A stretch of 64,000 nucleotides of DNA from Rhizopus arrhizus (GCA_024220505.1 JAKZZE010000039.1:1-64000); one strand, 5' to 3'; shown: positions 1-10,464, counted from the stretch's first letter. Notes: a model not told the origin generated them from the sequence alone. Numbers and translations are program-made.

Positions 1-715
1 GTTCGTCATCCGAATGTGTCCCATTAGGAATTCCTAATGTAAAAAAACAAAAAAAAAAAAAAAAACCGACATTAGCCTTGGTTGTTATTTTTTTTTTTAT
101 AAACTTACATATGGTCAATACTTGAGCTTTTTTTTTATCTTTTGTACCTTTGACATCTAGTGTATTCCATGAAACAAAACAAGGGAGAAAAAAAAAGTTG
201 TTTTTCTGCTATAATTTGTTGATATCGACCTTTTTTTTTTTTACTTGAAATAAAAAAAAAAAAAAAAGAAAAAAGAATATCCTCCATGTTAAAGATATTG
301 CACGCAAGTAATAAAACTGTTCAAGCAATGTATAAATTATCTTTTGGGATACCATTAAATACAGACTATATGAAAAGCAACTGTTTTTGATTTCTAATAT
401 AGATAGACAGTGAATAAGTGTAACATTGGTAAAATAAGGCTACAAAAAAGCACTTCTCTTTTTTTTTTTTTTTTTCTTTTTTTTTTCTTCTCTTTTTTAT
501 AAAAGGTAAGTTCTTAATATTATATAAATTGTATTCCTGTTCTAACGGTACTTGTACTTTAGTAATATTGTATTGATTGCTTTTTTGATGTTTTAAATGG
601 TCTTTATAAAGTCTTTTTCCCAGGATTATCATTGCTTCTTCTTTTCCTTGTTGGTATAAGCTTGACTGATGTCTTTTTCTTTTCCTTTTTTTTTCATGGT
701 CCATCTAAAGCAAGG

Positions 716-1020
716 TACTATTACTTTTACTACATACACTCAATAGCTAATATTATTATAGATGCGTACTGTTTCCTTTTTTTTTTTTTACTTGTTGGTA
801 AAACTTAGCTAGTTTTCTTCTCTTAGCCCATCTAAAGGTACTATTACTTTTATTACATATCCATCATAGCTAATAATTATTATAGATGCGTGCTGTTTCT
901 TTTTTTACTTATTTATAAAAGCTCAGCAAGTTTTCTTCCCCTTGTCTATGTAAAGAAAGGTACAATTACTTTTACTATATACATGATGGCTAATAATTAT
1001 TATAGATGAATGCTGCTCTG
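716..1020 (-). repeat. Three ~120-bp imperfect repeats in element A
   Basis: The block containing GTACTATTACTTTTA followed by ATAGCTAATA..TTATAGATGC recurs three times (about 716-780, 836-900 and 960-1020), separated by T-rich tracts. Related blocks occur in C (about 20390-20560) and one in B (about 13360-13410). This is internal repetition of the non-autonomous element with no coding content. Confidence 0.7.
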
Positions 1021-1384
1021 CTTTGGCCTCTTTCTGTTTCTTTCCTGGTTTTTACTTTGGTTCTTAAGTACTGATGTACTTCCATCTTTTCCTTTAAGTG
1101 CCCTGGTCCTTGTGTCTTTGAATCCTAGAATCCTTGGGCTTGCTTTTTTTTTTTTTTTTTTTTTTTTCTTTTGAGAACTTTTAAAGTTCCACGAGATTAA
1201 TTGATGTATTTTTAGATTAGATGCTGCTATTCTGGTGACATTAGGTAAGTCAAGCACACTGTTAAAATGCTACAAGCAAAGAAATACTATGTATTGTTAT
1301 TATTATTTTATTTAAATAAAAAAAAAAGCTATTTTTTATAAACAAAATCCCTATTTTTTTGTATATAAAAAGCAATATTTATTA

Positions 1385-1475
1385 CAATATGAATGGTCGG
1401 TAAAGAAGTATATAAAGCAATATAAGTGGTTCATAAAGAAGTATATAAGGCAATATGAGTGGTTTATAAAGAGCA
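1385..1475 (-). repeat. 34-bp minisatellite in element A (3 units)
   Basis: Three degenerate units, on the minus strand of the form CCACTCATATTGC plus TTATATACTTCTTTA. The same array occurs in B (about 12990-13110, 4 units) and in C (about 19938-20020, 3 units), so the unit number varies between copies. Confidence 0.8.
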
Positions 1476-1635
1476 AAAAGACAAATAAAGTAATGATTTA
1501 AAAAGTATCATTGGTTGCCAAATTATTTATAACGTAGAATAGACTATGTAAAGCAGCTAACAAGAGAGACGCCTTCGCAGAACGACAATTGGGTCTGTAT
1601 AAATCTACTTAGAGCTATGGATCATCATTTTCGTT

Positions 1636-1704
1636 AATATCGGCACCATACAGAGACGCAGAATATATTGACAGACATTTAGGTCCTTAAAGGGTGCCGA
1701 TATT
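1636..1704. repeat. 12-bp inverted repeat (possible hairpin)
   Basis: AATATCGGCACC at 1636-1647 is perfectly inverted as GGTGCCGATATT at 1693-1704, with a 45-bp loop. It lies in the subterminal part of element A that is not shared with B or C. A subterminal transposase-binding site is possible but unproven. Confidence 0.6.
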
Positions 1705-1867
1705 GACGTCGGCATAAATACCCATTCAATCACAGCTTTTGGCATCGTTAAACAGAAAAGCATATTGCTAAAAATTAACAGTGTGCAGAGTTTGCACGAT
1801 TATTTGCAGTGTCAAAAAGGAACCAAAGGCGATCATCGACCAAAATCCGACTTTGTCAAAGCAAAAG

Positions 1868-1882
1868 TGCTTCCTTGGCTCA
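1868..1882 (+). pseudogene. tRNA-Met 5' fragment (15 bp)
   Basis: TGCTTCCTTGGCTCA is identical to nucleotides 1-15 of the intact tRNA-Met at 22300. Including the AAAAG immediately upstream, 20 bp match. The fragment ends abruptly in the D-loop, where the 3' end of the minus-strand LINE begins. The remaining tRNA is not found beyond the LINE by eye. Element A ends exactly 56 bp upstream, the same spacing as element C to the intact gene. The 56-bp spacers of the two loci are not alike except next to the tRNA, so they look like two separate loci. Confidence 0.75.
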
Positions 1883-2175
1883 TGTTAAAGATTTTGTTTA
1901 TTGAGTGGCTACTGAGACTTTACTCTATGGAGCATAAGGTGTCTCGCCAGAAGTGCATAAATTTAAATAAAATTTGAAGTGGAGAAATAAAAAATAAAAA
2001 TTGTAAAAATAAAAAGGCGGGAGTGCAAAAAGGAAGCATTTTTCTTTTGCAAAAGAAAAAGCGAAAAAGAAATGAAATAAAAAGAAAAAAGAAATAAGAA
2101 ATAAGAAACCAAACCACACAATAGAGGCCATGAGTCCGGAGAGCAGAAGACAAGAGAAGAGATAAGATTTACACC

Positions 2176-5100
2176 TTAGGATGAGTTGTTGGAAGAAGGA
2201 GATTGGAGCTTGTCGAGCAACAATCGTCCAGAGGTATCCGCTGCCTCATTGCAAAAACCGCCGTCAGGGTGACAGATACGGTCTATGTCCAAAAGAATAG
2301 AGCAAACTGCCGGCCACCAGACAGACCATCGTTCAGCAAGCTGAGGTGAAGGGTAGGCAGGAATGACTTTTGGCAATTGATTAATAACATAATCTAGTGG
2401 ATTAGGTCTTGAACCAGGAGAGACTTGCAGACGGGACGCAACATTAAGGCAGACGATCAGATGAGATCTGGATGCGTTCGCAGAGCCACAGGAGCAAGGA
2501 GGAGGGCGACCAGGTAACCAACCCATACGCCAGCGCAAAAGTCTACTTCGGTCAGAGTTCAACATGGGAAGAGTCAAGATAGGATCAACTCCAAGTTGTA
2601 TTCGACATGCTGACAATAGTACAGGTGGTTTTGGAGCATTCAACTTTTTATGGAAAAATTGCTCTCGTAGTAGGAGTATAGATAACTTCACATTTTTGGA
2701 TGTTGCAAAGTAGTCCAGTCGCTCAGAATTCGAGGAAAGGGCACCACACAATGAGGGTTTCGTCCATATAGGATTAACTCGCGTCAAGGTGGGCCAGCGA
2801 AATCGCTTTGACTTTGGAGCAGTTTCTAGAAAAGAGAGCAGGGAGCCAAGTAGAGAATCGCTTTCAAGATGGTAAGCGCGTACAATGAACTTGAAACCGA
2901 GGATGTGAGCTCGTTCAGTCATTGACGGCAAATTGGTGATGTGCTTGAATACCGCGGTGGAAGTGGTCTTATGGCCACCAAAGGCAATACGCAGACAGAA
3001 ATCTTGCCCTTTTTCCAGTAACTCCAGTTCTTTGACTGTGAAAAGGCATAGACATAGACCATACTCAAAGCAAGGGCGAACAAAGGTTGCATATAGTCTG
3101 CTTGAGGTGATACGAGAGAAAGAAGATGTCCGGAGACTTAGCACTTGAAGAGTGTTACGCATGGCGGCTAGACCAGAGGCGACATTGCGTTGAAGCAAGA
3201 GTTTAGTATCAATTGCACCCTTTATGGAAAAAGGAATACCAAGATACGTAAATGAGTTACTGGATGGAATTTCTGTACCATAGAGTTTGAGTGGGCGTGC
3301 ACCATGTGCGTTGGGTGGATTAAGAACGACACATTTAGCCGGATTCCAGCGGTAACCAAGAGATCGAGAGTGGTTTTCGGCTGCACGAAGTAGTCGAGGC
3401 ATGGTATCAGGTGCACCAATAATGACAACATCGTCAGCATACAGCAATGAGTTGAGCCAGAGGCCGGAATGTTCAAAACGTGGCATGGAATCAAACACAC
3501 GAGACGAGGTAGGTATCGCAACAGAACGTAATACAGAGGGTAGACCATTAATGTATATTGAATACAGAAAAGGAGAGAGGATGGAGCCTTGTAAGACGCC
3601 AGTGCGAGGCCAGAACGAGTTAGAAGAGTGACCACCAAGTAGGACTTGAACACTTACATTGTCAAAGAGACTCTGTAGAATGCCAAGCATCGGTTCAGAC
3701 ACATGAGTTTCCAGTGCTCGCCAAATGACTGCACGGTCCACGGTATCGTATGCTGACTTAATGTCAAGAAAGGCCAAGACAGGAGGTTCACCAAAATGAT
3801 CTTCAGCATGCTGGCGGCATAGTTCATGGAGACAGAGGGCTTGATCAAGGGCACTACGCCGACGGCGAAATCCACCTTGGACAATGTCCAAAGGAGGAGC
3901 CGAGTCTTCCAAGGAGCTTTGCAAACATAACTCAAGTAGCTTCCGCAAAATTGACGTCAGACTAATTGGCCTGAAGTTTGCTGGATCGAGGGGATCACCT
4001 TTCTTGTATATTGGAACTATCTGCGCAACGCACCATGACTTGGGGACAGAGGACCATCGCCAGCAGAGCTGATAGAGAGCTGTTAAAATAGGAACAATAT
4101 CTTTCACCACTGGGAGTAGCATCTCAGTCCTCAGCTGATCCACTCCAGGAGCTTTACGTCTGGAGAGACGACGCACCAGAGCTTCACGAACTGTCTCAAT
4201 ACCAATAGGGCAGGAAGAGTTACCAGTAGGATGGGGGCCATCAGGTATAGGTGGGGCTGGATATCTATTCTGAGGCAGGAAGGAGCCAGAAAAGACTTGA
4301 CGAAAGTGATCAGCCATAACTTGGGCAGCCGCAGAAGTACCCTCAGGATGGGCAAATTGTGGTGTAGAGGTGCGGTTACGACGGATCTTGCGGATGATGG
4401 ACGTGGTTTCGTGGAGAGGACCAGAGGACAATTTCTGGCAGAACTGTTTCCAAGTCGCTCGGCGTCGACGTTGGAGTGCCAATTTAAATCGTCTGCAAGC
4501 AGCAGTAAAAGTGTCCCAGCGCATTGCTTTTTCTACACCAGCAGCACGTTTCCAATGTAGTCTACAGCGCTCGCGATAGTCAAATTCAAATTGTAAATCT
4601 GGTGTCCAGAACCATGCATTGTTTGTACTCTTGGGAGTACGACGGCCAACAGAATCATCAAGACAGGAGTGTGTGATGTCAGTAAAGGCCGTAGCCAGTT
4701 CATCAAAGTCTGGTTTAGAATTGTAGCTCTCCCTACATGGATCAAGAAAAGTGAGTAAATGTTCTTTAAATGGTGTCATACGCTCACTAATGAACTTCCC
4801 ATATAAACAGTCAGGCTCTAACATTCTACTAAGATTCCACACGAGCCGTGGATGTGTTGTGGACGGTGGTGGTGAGGTGGGCAAGACGCACGACAAGGTG
4901 ACTGGATGGTGGTCAGATCCCATTGATAAGTCCTCACGAACCTGCAGCTGTGGATTGACTAGATCGTTGTAGCTGAGGAATAAGTCGATGATACTGGTAT
5001 AGGCAAAGCCAGTATTCTCTCGACGAGCCTGTGAGCTGTATGTTGGGATACCAAAGGATAAGCGATGGTTCCAACAGATTAACCCTGATTCCATGATCCA

Positions 5101-5625
5101 TTCCAACAATAAAGTGCCTCTGGTTGTGGTACGGTTATCTCCAAGTAAGGAGTGATGACGGGCATTGAAGTCACCGCACACAAAGGTATTTGTTTGGGAA
5201 GGATGAGTCTGTGTAGGCAGCGACTTGAGGATCTCAATTGCCTCGGTATCATTTAAAGAGGGCGGCAGATATACACAGTGGATCAGAAAGGAAGACACTT
5301 GGCAAGATAAAACATACGGGGAGACAGATGGAAAGTGCGTAACATGGTAAGGAAATTTGGGATTGACAAGGAGTGTAATACCCATTTTACCACGATAGGT
5401 ACCTTCGACTGGCTGGCCATATGTATGATATTGTTTCCAATCAGTTGGATAGCGCAGAGGAGGAAGTAGCCATGTTTCGGTCATAAAGATCATAGAAGAA
5501 GAAAGGAGTGAATCGGTAATTTGATAAACAGCTTGACGAGCAAGACCATTTGAGTTCCATATTGTCATAGTAAGCATATTATTTAATTGGGCATAGGTTG
5601 GCATGTTGTTATTTATCTCACTCAT
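2176..5625 (-). CDS. LINE ORF2: endonuclease-reverse transcriptase
   Basis: An intact 1149-aa protein that nicks target DNA and copies LINE RNA onto it. The N-terminal apurinic/apyrimidinic-type endonuclease shows the TETW motif, GDFNARH near residue 150 and SDHHP near residue 237. Reverse transcriptase spans roughly residues 470-760, with KAPGVDQL, LDIKSAYDTVD, GVLQGSILSP and the catalytic YADD near residue 728. A Cys/His cluster (CSCG..H..C) lies near residue 1042, in the position of the C-terminal zinc-binding region of many LINEs. I see no RNase H domain. The start ATG overlaps the ORF1 stop in the tetranucleotide ATGA, suggesting translation by termination-reinitiation. There are no internal stops. 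Confidence 0.93.
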   Translation of the reverse strand: MSEINNNMPTYAQLNNMLTMTIWNSNGLARQAVYQITDSLLSSSMIFMTETWLLPPLRYPTDWKQYHTYGQPVEGTYRGKMGITLLVNPKFPYHVTHFPSVSPYVLSCQVSSFLIHCVYLPPSLNDTEAIEILKSLPTQTHPSQTNTFVCGDFNARHHSLLGDNRTTTRGTLLLEWIMESGLICWNHRLSFGIPTYSSQARRENTGFAYTSIIDLFLSYNDLVNPQLQVREDLSMGSDHHPVTLSCVLPTSPPPSTTHPRLVWNLSRMLEPDCLYGKFISERMTPFKEHLLTFLDPCRESYNSKPDFDELATAFTDITHSCLDDSVGRRTPKSTNNAWFWTPDLQFEFDYRERCRLHWKRAAGVEKAMRWDTFTAACRRFKLALQRRRRATWKQFCQKLSSGPLHETTSIIRKIRRNRTSTPQFAHPEGTSAAAQVMADHFRQVFSGSFLPQNRYPAPPIPDGPHPTGNSSCPIGIETVREALVRRLSRRKAPGVDQLRTEMLLPVVKDIVPILTALYQLCWRWSSVPKSWCVAQIVPIYKKGDPLDPANFRPISLTSILRKLLELCLQSSLEDSAPPLDIVQGGFRRRRSALDQALCLHELCRQHAEDHFGEPPVLAFLDIKSAYDTVDRAVIWRALETHVSEPMLGILQSLFDNVSVQVLLGGHSSNSFWPRTGVLQGSILSPFLYSIYINGLPSVLRSVAIPTSSRVFDSMPRFEHSGLWLNSLLYADDVVIIGAPDTMPRLLRAAENHSRSLGYRWNPAKCVVLNPPNAHGARPLKLYGTEIPSSNSFTYLGIPFSIKGAIDTKLLLQRNVASGLAAMRNTLQVLSLRTSSFSRITSSRLYATFVRPCFEYGLCLCLFTVKELELLEKGQDFCLRIAFGGHKTTSTAVFKHITNLPSMTERAHILGFKFIVRAYHLESDSLLGSLLSFLETAPKSKRFRWPTLTRVNPIWTKPSLCGALSSNSERLDYFATSKNVKLSILLLREQFFHKKLNAPKPPVLLSACRIQLGVDPILTLPMLNSDRSRLLRWRMGWLPGRPPPCSCGSANASRSHLIVCLNVASRLQVSPGSRPNPLDYVINQLPKVIPAYPSPQLAERWSVWWPAVCSILLDIDRICHPDGGFCNEAADTSGRLLLDKLQSPSSNNSS

Positions 5626-7157
5626 AAATCATCATCAACAGGTTCACCTTCACCTGTGAGGGATTTAGAGGAAGCAGCAGAGGAAACAACAAAGGTGTCA
5701 AGCACGTCAGACATGTCAGTATCAGCTTGGGTAGTGGTAGTACCGACAGGGAGAGAAGTACTTGACGTCTTCATGATGATGGTTTTAAATTGATCATCAG
5801 TGATCCATTGTTTGCGCATGAAATCACGAGCAACAGCAACACGAACAGATTCACGGATGTGATCAAGCGCACGGAGAAGACGAGTTTGGTGTATTTCGAC
5901 ACATTTGGATTGTCGAGCTTCCGGATCTAAATTGTTAAAAAGCGGGTTGCGCAAACGTTGGGCATCCAAAGGATCAAAATTATCAAGAGGTTTGACACCA
6001 GCTTTATCAAAAATAGATAAAAGTTCTTCCACATAATCATTGTGGATGAGGAGCGCAACAACATGGTTGTCAGGGAAGTGTACATCCAATACACGAGCAT
6101 TATTGATTTTAAGCTTACGTAACTTGGTACGAAGACTAGAAATAGCCTCCCGATACCGACTTGGTAGGTAGATGTACTGGTACCCATGTGATTCTGATAC
6201 CGTAGTGAAAGCACGAGTAATTGCCTGGAACTGTCGAGGTGTGATGCGACGAGTCCGCTTTGCCTTAGGTGTCTTAGGTGGTGTGGGGGCATGCTTACCC
6301 TTAGCTGCAACAGAGGCAAAAGAGATAGCAGAAGATTGGGTCGACTCTTCCGTTGTACTATTTTTGTTTACTATGGCAGAGGCATATTTTGAAGCTTCAG
6401 TGCCTTGTGTAGAGCTGGATGTGGGTGCCAAAACAGGAAACTCTACAGAGGTCGTAGATTGTTTCTCCAGTTCCTGGATTCTGATGTTGGCAGAATTCAA
6501 TTCAGCACGCAAGCGCTGGTTTTCTGCCACCAGATGTTCTAATTGGGATAGGCGGTCGTCATACTGGCGGAACCTATCCAAAATTGTGGAAACCCAATTA
6601 GGTGGTGGTGCATGTGTTTCTTCAGCCTGTGGCTGTGCAGATTCAACCGAGAGGGAAAAATTTTCAGTGCTCTTTACAGTTGCATGTGTTGCTACCTGAG
6701 GAAGCATAGTGATTCCAAAGTTCATGTTGCTGGGAATGTTGAAATTGTGTTCCGGTAGAGCTGTAATGGCGTTCTTTTTTGGTGCCATTTGTTTATTCTT
6801 TTTGTTAATTCCTGATGAGGGTCGAAAGACAGAATCAACAGGTAGAAGAGGTGGCGTACGGTCGGAAAACAGGCGCTTGCTTGGGGTTTCGACAGCTGAA
6901 GAGGAACTATCTGTTTCTATAATAGCAGTTGATGTGCTAACTTGTTGCTTTGTAGATGAAGCTGCTAATTTCTCGGAATTGGTAATTTCAAGATCTTGAG
7001 ATGTCGAAATGGTGCTTCTTTCTGCAGAAATTTTTGGTTGGGATGCGTTTGAGCTGTTTGGTGCTTTGCTTGTTGGGCTATGAATGATGTTTATGTTGTC
7101 TGGTAAGTTACTAACTATGATACTTTTAGGACACGTGATCGGGAATACACTGCACAT
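5622..7157 (-). CDS. LINE ORF1: RNA-binding/coiled-coil protein
   Basis: 511 aa, directly upstream of ORF2 and overlapping it by 4 nt. The N-terminal third is Ser/Thr-rich and low in complexity. A leucine-heptad coiled coil lies around residues 200-232 (LSQLEHLV..ENQRLRAEL). A basic segment (KAKRTRR) precedes a folded-looking C-terminal half containing ARVLDVHFPDNHVVALLIH, which could be an RRM-like fold as in other LINE ORF1 proteins; that fold is inference. The likely role is binding LINE RNA and forming the ribonucleoprotein. The ATG at 7157 is chosen as the first in-frame start. Confidence 0.85.
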   Translation of the reverse strand: MCSVFPITCPKSIIVSNLPDNINIIHSPTSKAPNSSNASQPKISAERSTISTSQDLEITNSEKLAASSTKQQVSTSTAIIETDSSSSAVETPSKRLFSDRTPPLLPVDSVFRPSSGINKKNKQMAPKKNAITALPEHNFNIPSNMNFGITMLPQVATHATVKSTENFSLSVESAQPQAEETHAPPPNWVSTILDRFRQYDDRLSQLEHLVAENQRLRAELNSANIRIQELEKQSTTSVEFPVLAPTSSSTQGTEASKYASAIVNKNSTTEESTQSSAISFASVAAKGKHAPTPPKTPKAKRTRRITPRQFQAITRAFTTVSESHGYQYIYLPSRYREAISSLRTKLRKLKINNARVLDVHFPDNHVVALLIHNDYVEELLSIFDKAGVKPLDNFDPLDAQRLRNPLFNNLDPEARQSKCVEIHQTRLLRALDHIRESVRVAVARDFMRKQWITDDQFKTIIMKTSSTSLPVGTTTTQADTDMSDVLDTFVVSSAASSKSLTGEGEPVDDDL

Positions 7158-8153
7158 AATTGTTATTTACAAAGTATGATAGTCCTCAGATATACCTCAG
7201 TTAATCGGGATTTATCATATTTAATGCAGCGTTATTGCAGTATGCCAAGTTGAACCTGTTTACGTTGAATGTTAACTATTTCAGTGCGGTAACCAAGTAT
7301 CACTGTTTGGCAACGCGCCGCTTCATTATTCTTTTAACGACGAAACACAAGTATGATGCCTTTCTATTGGACCTTACATGCTTGCGTTTCTCTTTAATAC
7401 CACTTCTTTATTGGCTTGTTACCTTTTCCTAATGCTTCCTTATTCGTCTGTTGCTCTTTAGCAATGCTTCCTTATTGGCTTATTATGGCTATATTTAGCT
7501 TTGGATGATTTATATTGGGAAATAAAATAGGCTTAAAACACGGTATTATTGGTCAAAAATGTAGTTTTATTCATTTATTTTGGGCTTTATTGCCATATTG
7601 ATTATATATTATTGGTTCATTACAGTATTACAAAAGGGTAGGGGAAGGAGGGAAAGCGAGCAGGGGATCCATGGAAACGATCAAATAAAAAAATTCAAAC
7701 GGTAGATGCAAAAAAAAAGGAAAATACGCTTACCTTGACCATAGAAGCAGCAAACAAAAGAGCGTAGTAAATAAAGCCCATAAAGAAAAGCGCGCCAGTA
7801 GTAAAAAAAATCCAAAGCTATAACAGGTTATAGACAACAGGGAGCAACAGAAGCCAAAGCATCTAAAGTTGTGTAAAATAAAATATTAATAAAAGTAAAC
7901 CATGATGTACTTGATTTATTTACCTTAAAGCTCTTTTACTAACAAAACAGGATGCCAAGACATCCATAAAGCTTCAGCCACGAACTAAAGGAAGCTAATT
8001 TTACTTTTAATAAAGATTACTGAAAGATATGAATGTATTTACCTTTTGAGCAGATATGCAAAGAACCAAAGTAACTACAGCAGCCATGAATACATGTATG
8101 AATGTCTACTACAGCATGTTAGAACTAAAGTTTTCTTTTTTTCTTTTTCTTTT

Positions 8154-8189
<36 letters not shown>

Positions 8190-8399
8190 ACCTTGCGATA
8201 ACCGGAGCGATGTTGAAAAAGGAAATTGCTGAACAGAAAGAAAAAAAAAGGAACAAAATTTCGAAAAGGAAATCTTTTTATATTTTTTTCTTTTGCTATA
8301 CTAAGACTGAGTTTCATTGTAAACTCGATGATATTTAAGAAAGATTCAATTTTGATGCCAAGCTCACTTGTCTTTATTTCAAATTACTCTTATAACAAT
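7158..8399. other. Gene-poor region between LINE and accessory gene
   Basis: AT-rich, with a long T run at about 8149-8185. It probably contains the LINE 5' UTR at its left. On the minus strand there are four GTAAG/GTAAA donor-like sites (complements near 7733, 7922, 8041 and 8188) and TTTAG acceptor-like sites (near 7866, 7986 and 8114). Splicing two of them would give a tiny ORF beginning MAAVVTLVLC. I could not build a convincing gene. Two short repeats AATGCTTCCTTATT occur at about 7430-7480. Confidence 0.5.
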
Positions 8400-9739
8400 A
8401 TGTCTGATCGTGGTATTCAATTCAACCCTGCTCCTGCCAATGCTCGTGGCTCTAACTCTGTTGGGCAACCAATCGCTGTTCCTTCTCGTGCTGTTGTTCC
8501 TGAGCTTGCTTCAAGCGATGCCATTCCAGATAGCTTTGCCTATCCTAGGCCTGGTTTTCCTCCCATGACCCATGTTCAGAAGCGAATGCGCCAAGCCGAA
8601 GACATGGAGACTGATGAAGTATCTCTTTCTTTTTCCATTTATATGGAGCTAAGAAAAGAAAATGATGGTTTGAAGGAGATGCTTCGAAAAGAGCAAGAGG
8701 AAAAGCAGGCCTTGCAAGTAGCATACAGCAAGCTCAAAGAAGCATACGATGAGCTTGAAGCAGAATCAGGCAAAGGCGCAAAGCCGATTGCTACTGCTGT
8801 CAAAGTAAGAACATTAAAATTCAATTTTAAACAAATATACTAATCGCTTTTCTCTGAAATATAGGATGCTGTGAGAAATCACTACAACAACCTGCCGCCA
8901 TCATCTCAATATGTTCTTGAAAAGCCTCTGAAGTCTGCTGAAAATCAAAGAGTATTTAAATTGCTGCAGGATTATGTGAATAGCCATTATTCATATAAAA
9001 ATACCAACAACCGCGATTTGCGCAAGTACCTCGAGCGCCAATATTATACAAAGAAGGCGGGAATATCCACAGGTGAAGAGGAAGATCCAGTTGAAGAATT
9101 TATAAGAAAACGAAAAGCAGCAAAAGTCACCCGTAGAAGCGCTGTAAGTGCCACATAAAATATTGTAATCGCATAACTAACTTTGTTTTTTAGAAAACAA
9201 GAGCTCGTAAGGCTATATACGAGCAGTACAAGGATCAAGGCGTTTACGAAAGCTATCCAAACTGTGAGTATTTGCTTCAACAGCAATACATGTCTGAAGA
9301 AGAAGACATGTACAACAATGAAACAATCGATAAGGTGGAGGAAATTCTTCTGGAGCAAAATCCAGATAGAATGGCTCCTTTTACTGAAAAGGAACGTATG
9401 TCTGTCTTGTGCAAGAAAACAGTTGATTATTTTGAAGTTCGCGTACCAAAGTACAGATCACCTGCTGTAAGTTTAATTAATATCTTTTTAAGCGCAATCA
9501 ACTAATTATCCAATATTCAGTGTACCGAATTTTTTAAGCTGTTGGATGATCAGATAGCAAGTGACAAGGCAAAGAGGCAAAGAACTGGAAATAACAGCAT
9601 CCAATTTCTTCCTCGTATACAAAGAAAATGCTCGTTGCCTGTTCCTGACTTCATCAAAAAAGAAAATATAACTGAAGAGAGTATCGCTTGGGCTTTTGGT
9701 GGTGAAATAGAGTTGGATGAAATCAACTTGCTGTTTTAA
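8400..9739 (+). CDS. CACTA-like accessory protein (TnpA-like), 4 exons
   Basis: Exons 8400-8804, 8865-9143, 9194-9466 and 9521-9739 join in phase to 391 aa. Introns are 50-60 bp with GTAAG donors, and the first has a TACTAAT branch point. The N-terminus is Pro/Ala-rich; residues about 80-125 form a coiled coil (LRKENDGLKEMLRKEQEEKQ). The C-terminal half is charged. It aligns by eye with the accessory protein of element B: shared RxPxxRS, then an F..L segment, then a final WAF motif, plus a similar region around NQRVFKLL. I therefore read it as the accessory, probably DNA-binding gene of a third, decayed CACTA-like element. The biochemical function is unknown. No transposase gene accompanies it. 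Confidence 0.7.
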
Positions 9740-10464
9740 AAAAAAAAAAATAAAAAACTTGTGAAATAAATAAAACAAAAAAAAAATGAAAGCGGTGTTT
9801 AGATCTTTAAATTTACTTTTTTTTTTTTTACCTTTGTTTCATTCTAGATTTGGTTACAGATAAAATCAGTTTGCCGTTTGTATTGTGGTCTTTGAATCTT
9901 ATTTTAGATTTCTGTTTGATGCTTTCCACCTTCGTCATATTTGGTCCACTTTTATTTTTTTTTTAATGAAAAAATTTCTAAAGTACTTTTTTTTTAAAGC
10001 CCAAATTTAAAACACTCGTTTTTTTTATTCAAGTTTAAACAATACATTGAATGGAGATTCCTTTTGTAATGTCAATGCTGGGAATGTATTTTTTTTTTTT
10101 TTTCAAAAGTACTTAGTAACAATATACTTTTTCTTTTGTTTTTTAACCTTTTCATAGAAATCTCAAGACGTGTAGCATAATAGACATTCATTCCGTTGCC
10201 GCCTTTTTTTTCTTTACTCTCAAAAAATAAAAATGATTATCAAAAATACTCTGTCTTTTTTATGCCGTGATCTTACTATTTAAAACATATCTTTTTCAGC
10301 TTTAAAACAAGTTTAACTTCTTTAGAGCCAAAAGAATCCTTCTTTTTTTTATATATTTTATTCAATCTTTTAAATTTTCTACCATATTCACATTCTTTTT
10401 TTTTTTGTTCCAATTTATAAACACATACTTTTATACTTATTATTATAGCGATATTATGCACTTA
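9740..10464. other. AT-rich non-coding stretch
   Basis: Homopolymer A and T tracts after the accessory gene. I see no gene, tRNA or clear repeat. It is probably the remaining body of the decayed CACTA-like element that lost its transposase. Confidence 0.5.

Larger units (their letters stand above)
1..1811 (-). mobile_element. CACTA-like non-autonomous element A, partial
   Basis: Read on the minus strand, this begins at 1811 with the terminal repeat CACTGCAAATAAT, the same end as elements B (12648) and C (19596), and runs off the left edge of the window. From about 1500 down to 1 it is the reverse complement of the gene-less body of C (about 20.0-21.26 kb), including the 34-bp minisatellite and the poly-T blocks. 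The terminal 300 bp (1510-1811) differ from B and C except for short shared words, so A is a diverged subfamily. It contains no coding region: the short open frames fall in A/T homopolymers. It is read as a deletion derivative that depends on a transposase such as that of B. The left end and target duplication cannot be seen. Confidence 0.85.
1883..7157 (-). mobile_element. Non-LTR retrotransposon (LINE), full coding length
   Basis: A two-ORF LINE on the minus strand: ORF1 (5622-7157), then ORF2 with endonuclease and reverse transcriptase (2176-5625), then a roughly 290-nt 3' region. That region reads AATAAA on the minus strand about 15-20 nt before the junction with the tRNA fragment at 1883. 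No poly(A) tail is visible at the junction. The 5' limit is unknown, because the 5' UTR may extend above 7157. Both ORFs are open, so this copy may be recent or active. The clade (Tad/I/L1 type) is not settled by inspection. Confidence 0.85.

Noticed and set aside
366..1257. Open frames on the minus strand (112 and 85 codons)
   Set aside because: They run through poly-A/T tracts and internal repeats of a non-autonomous element, the composition is Lys-rich artefact, and they are not kept in B or C.
1890..1965. Possible decayed tRNA-like or SINE sequence after the tRNA fragment
   Set aside because: Only scattered words (CATAAGGT, CTCGCCAG) resemble the tRNA; no A/B boxes at correct spacing.
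7285..7310. CACTGTTTGG as the left end of the decayed CACTA-like element ending at 12644
   Set aside because: Only the first five bases agree with the presumed right end, and no shared duplication is found.
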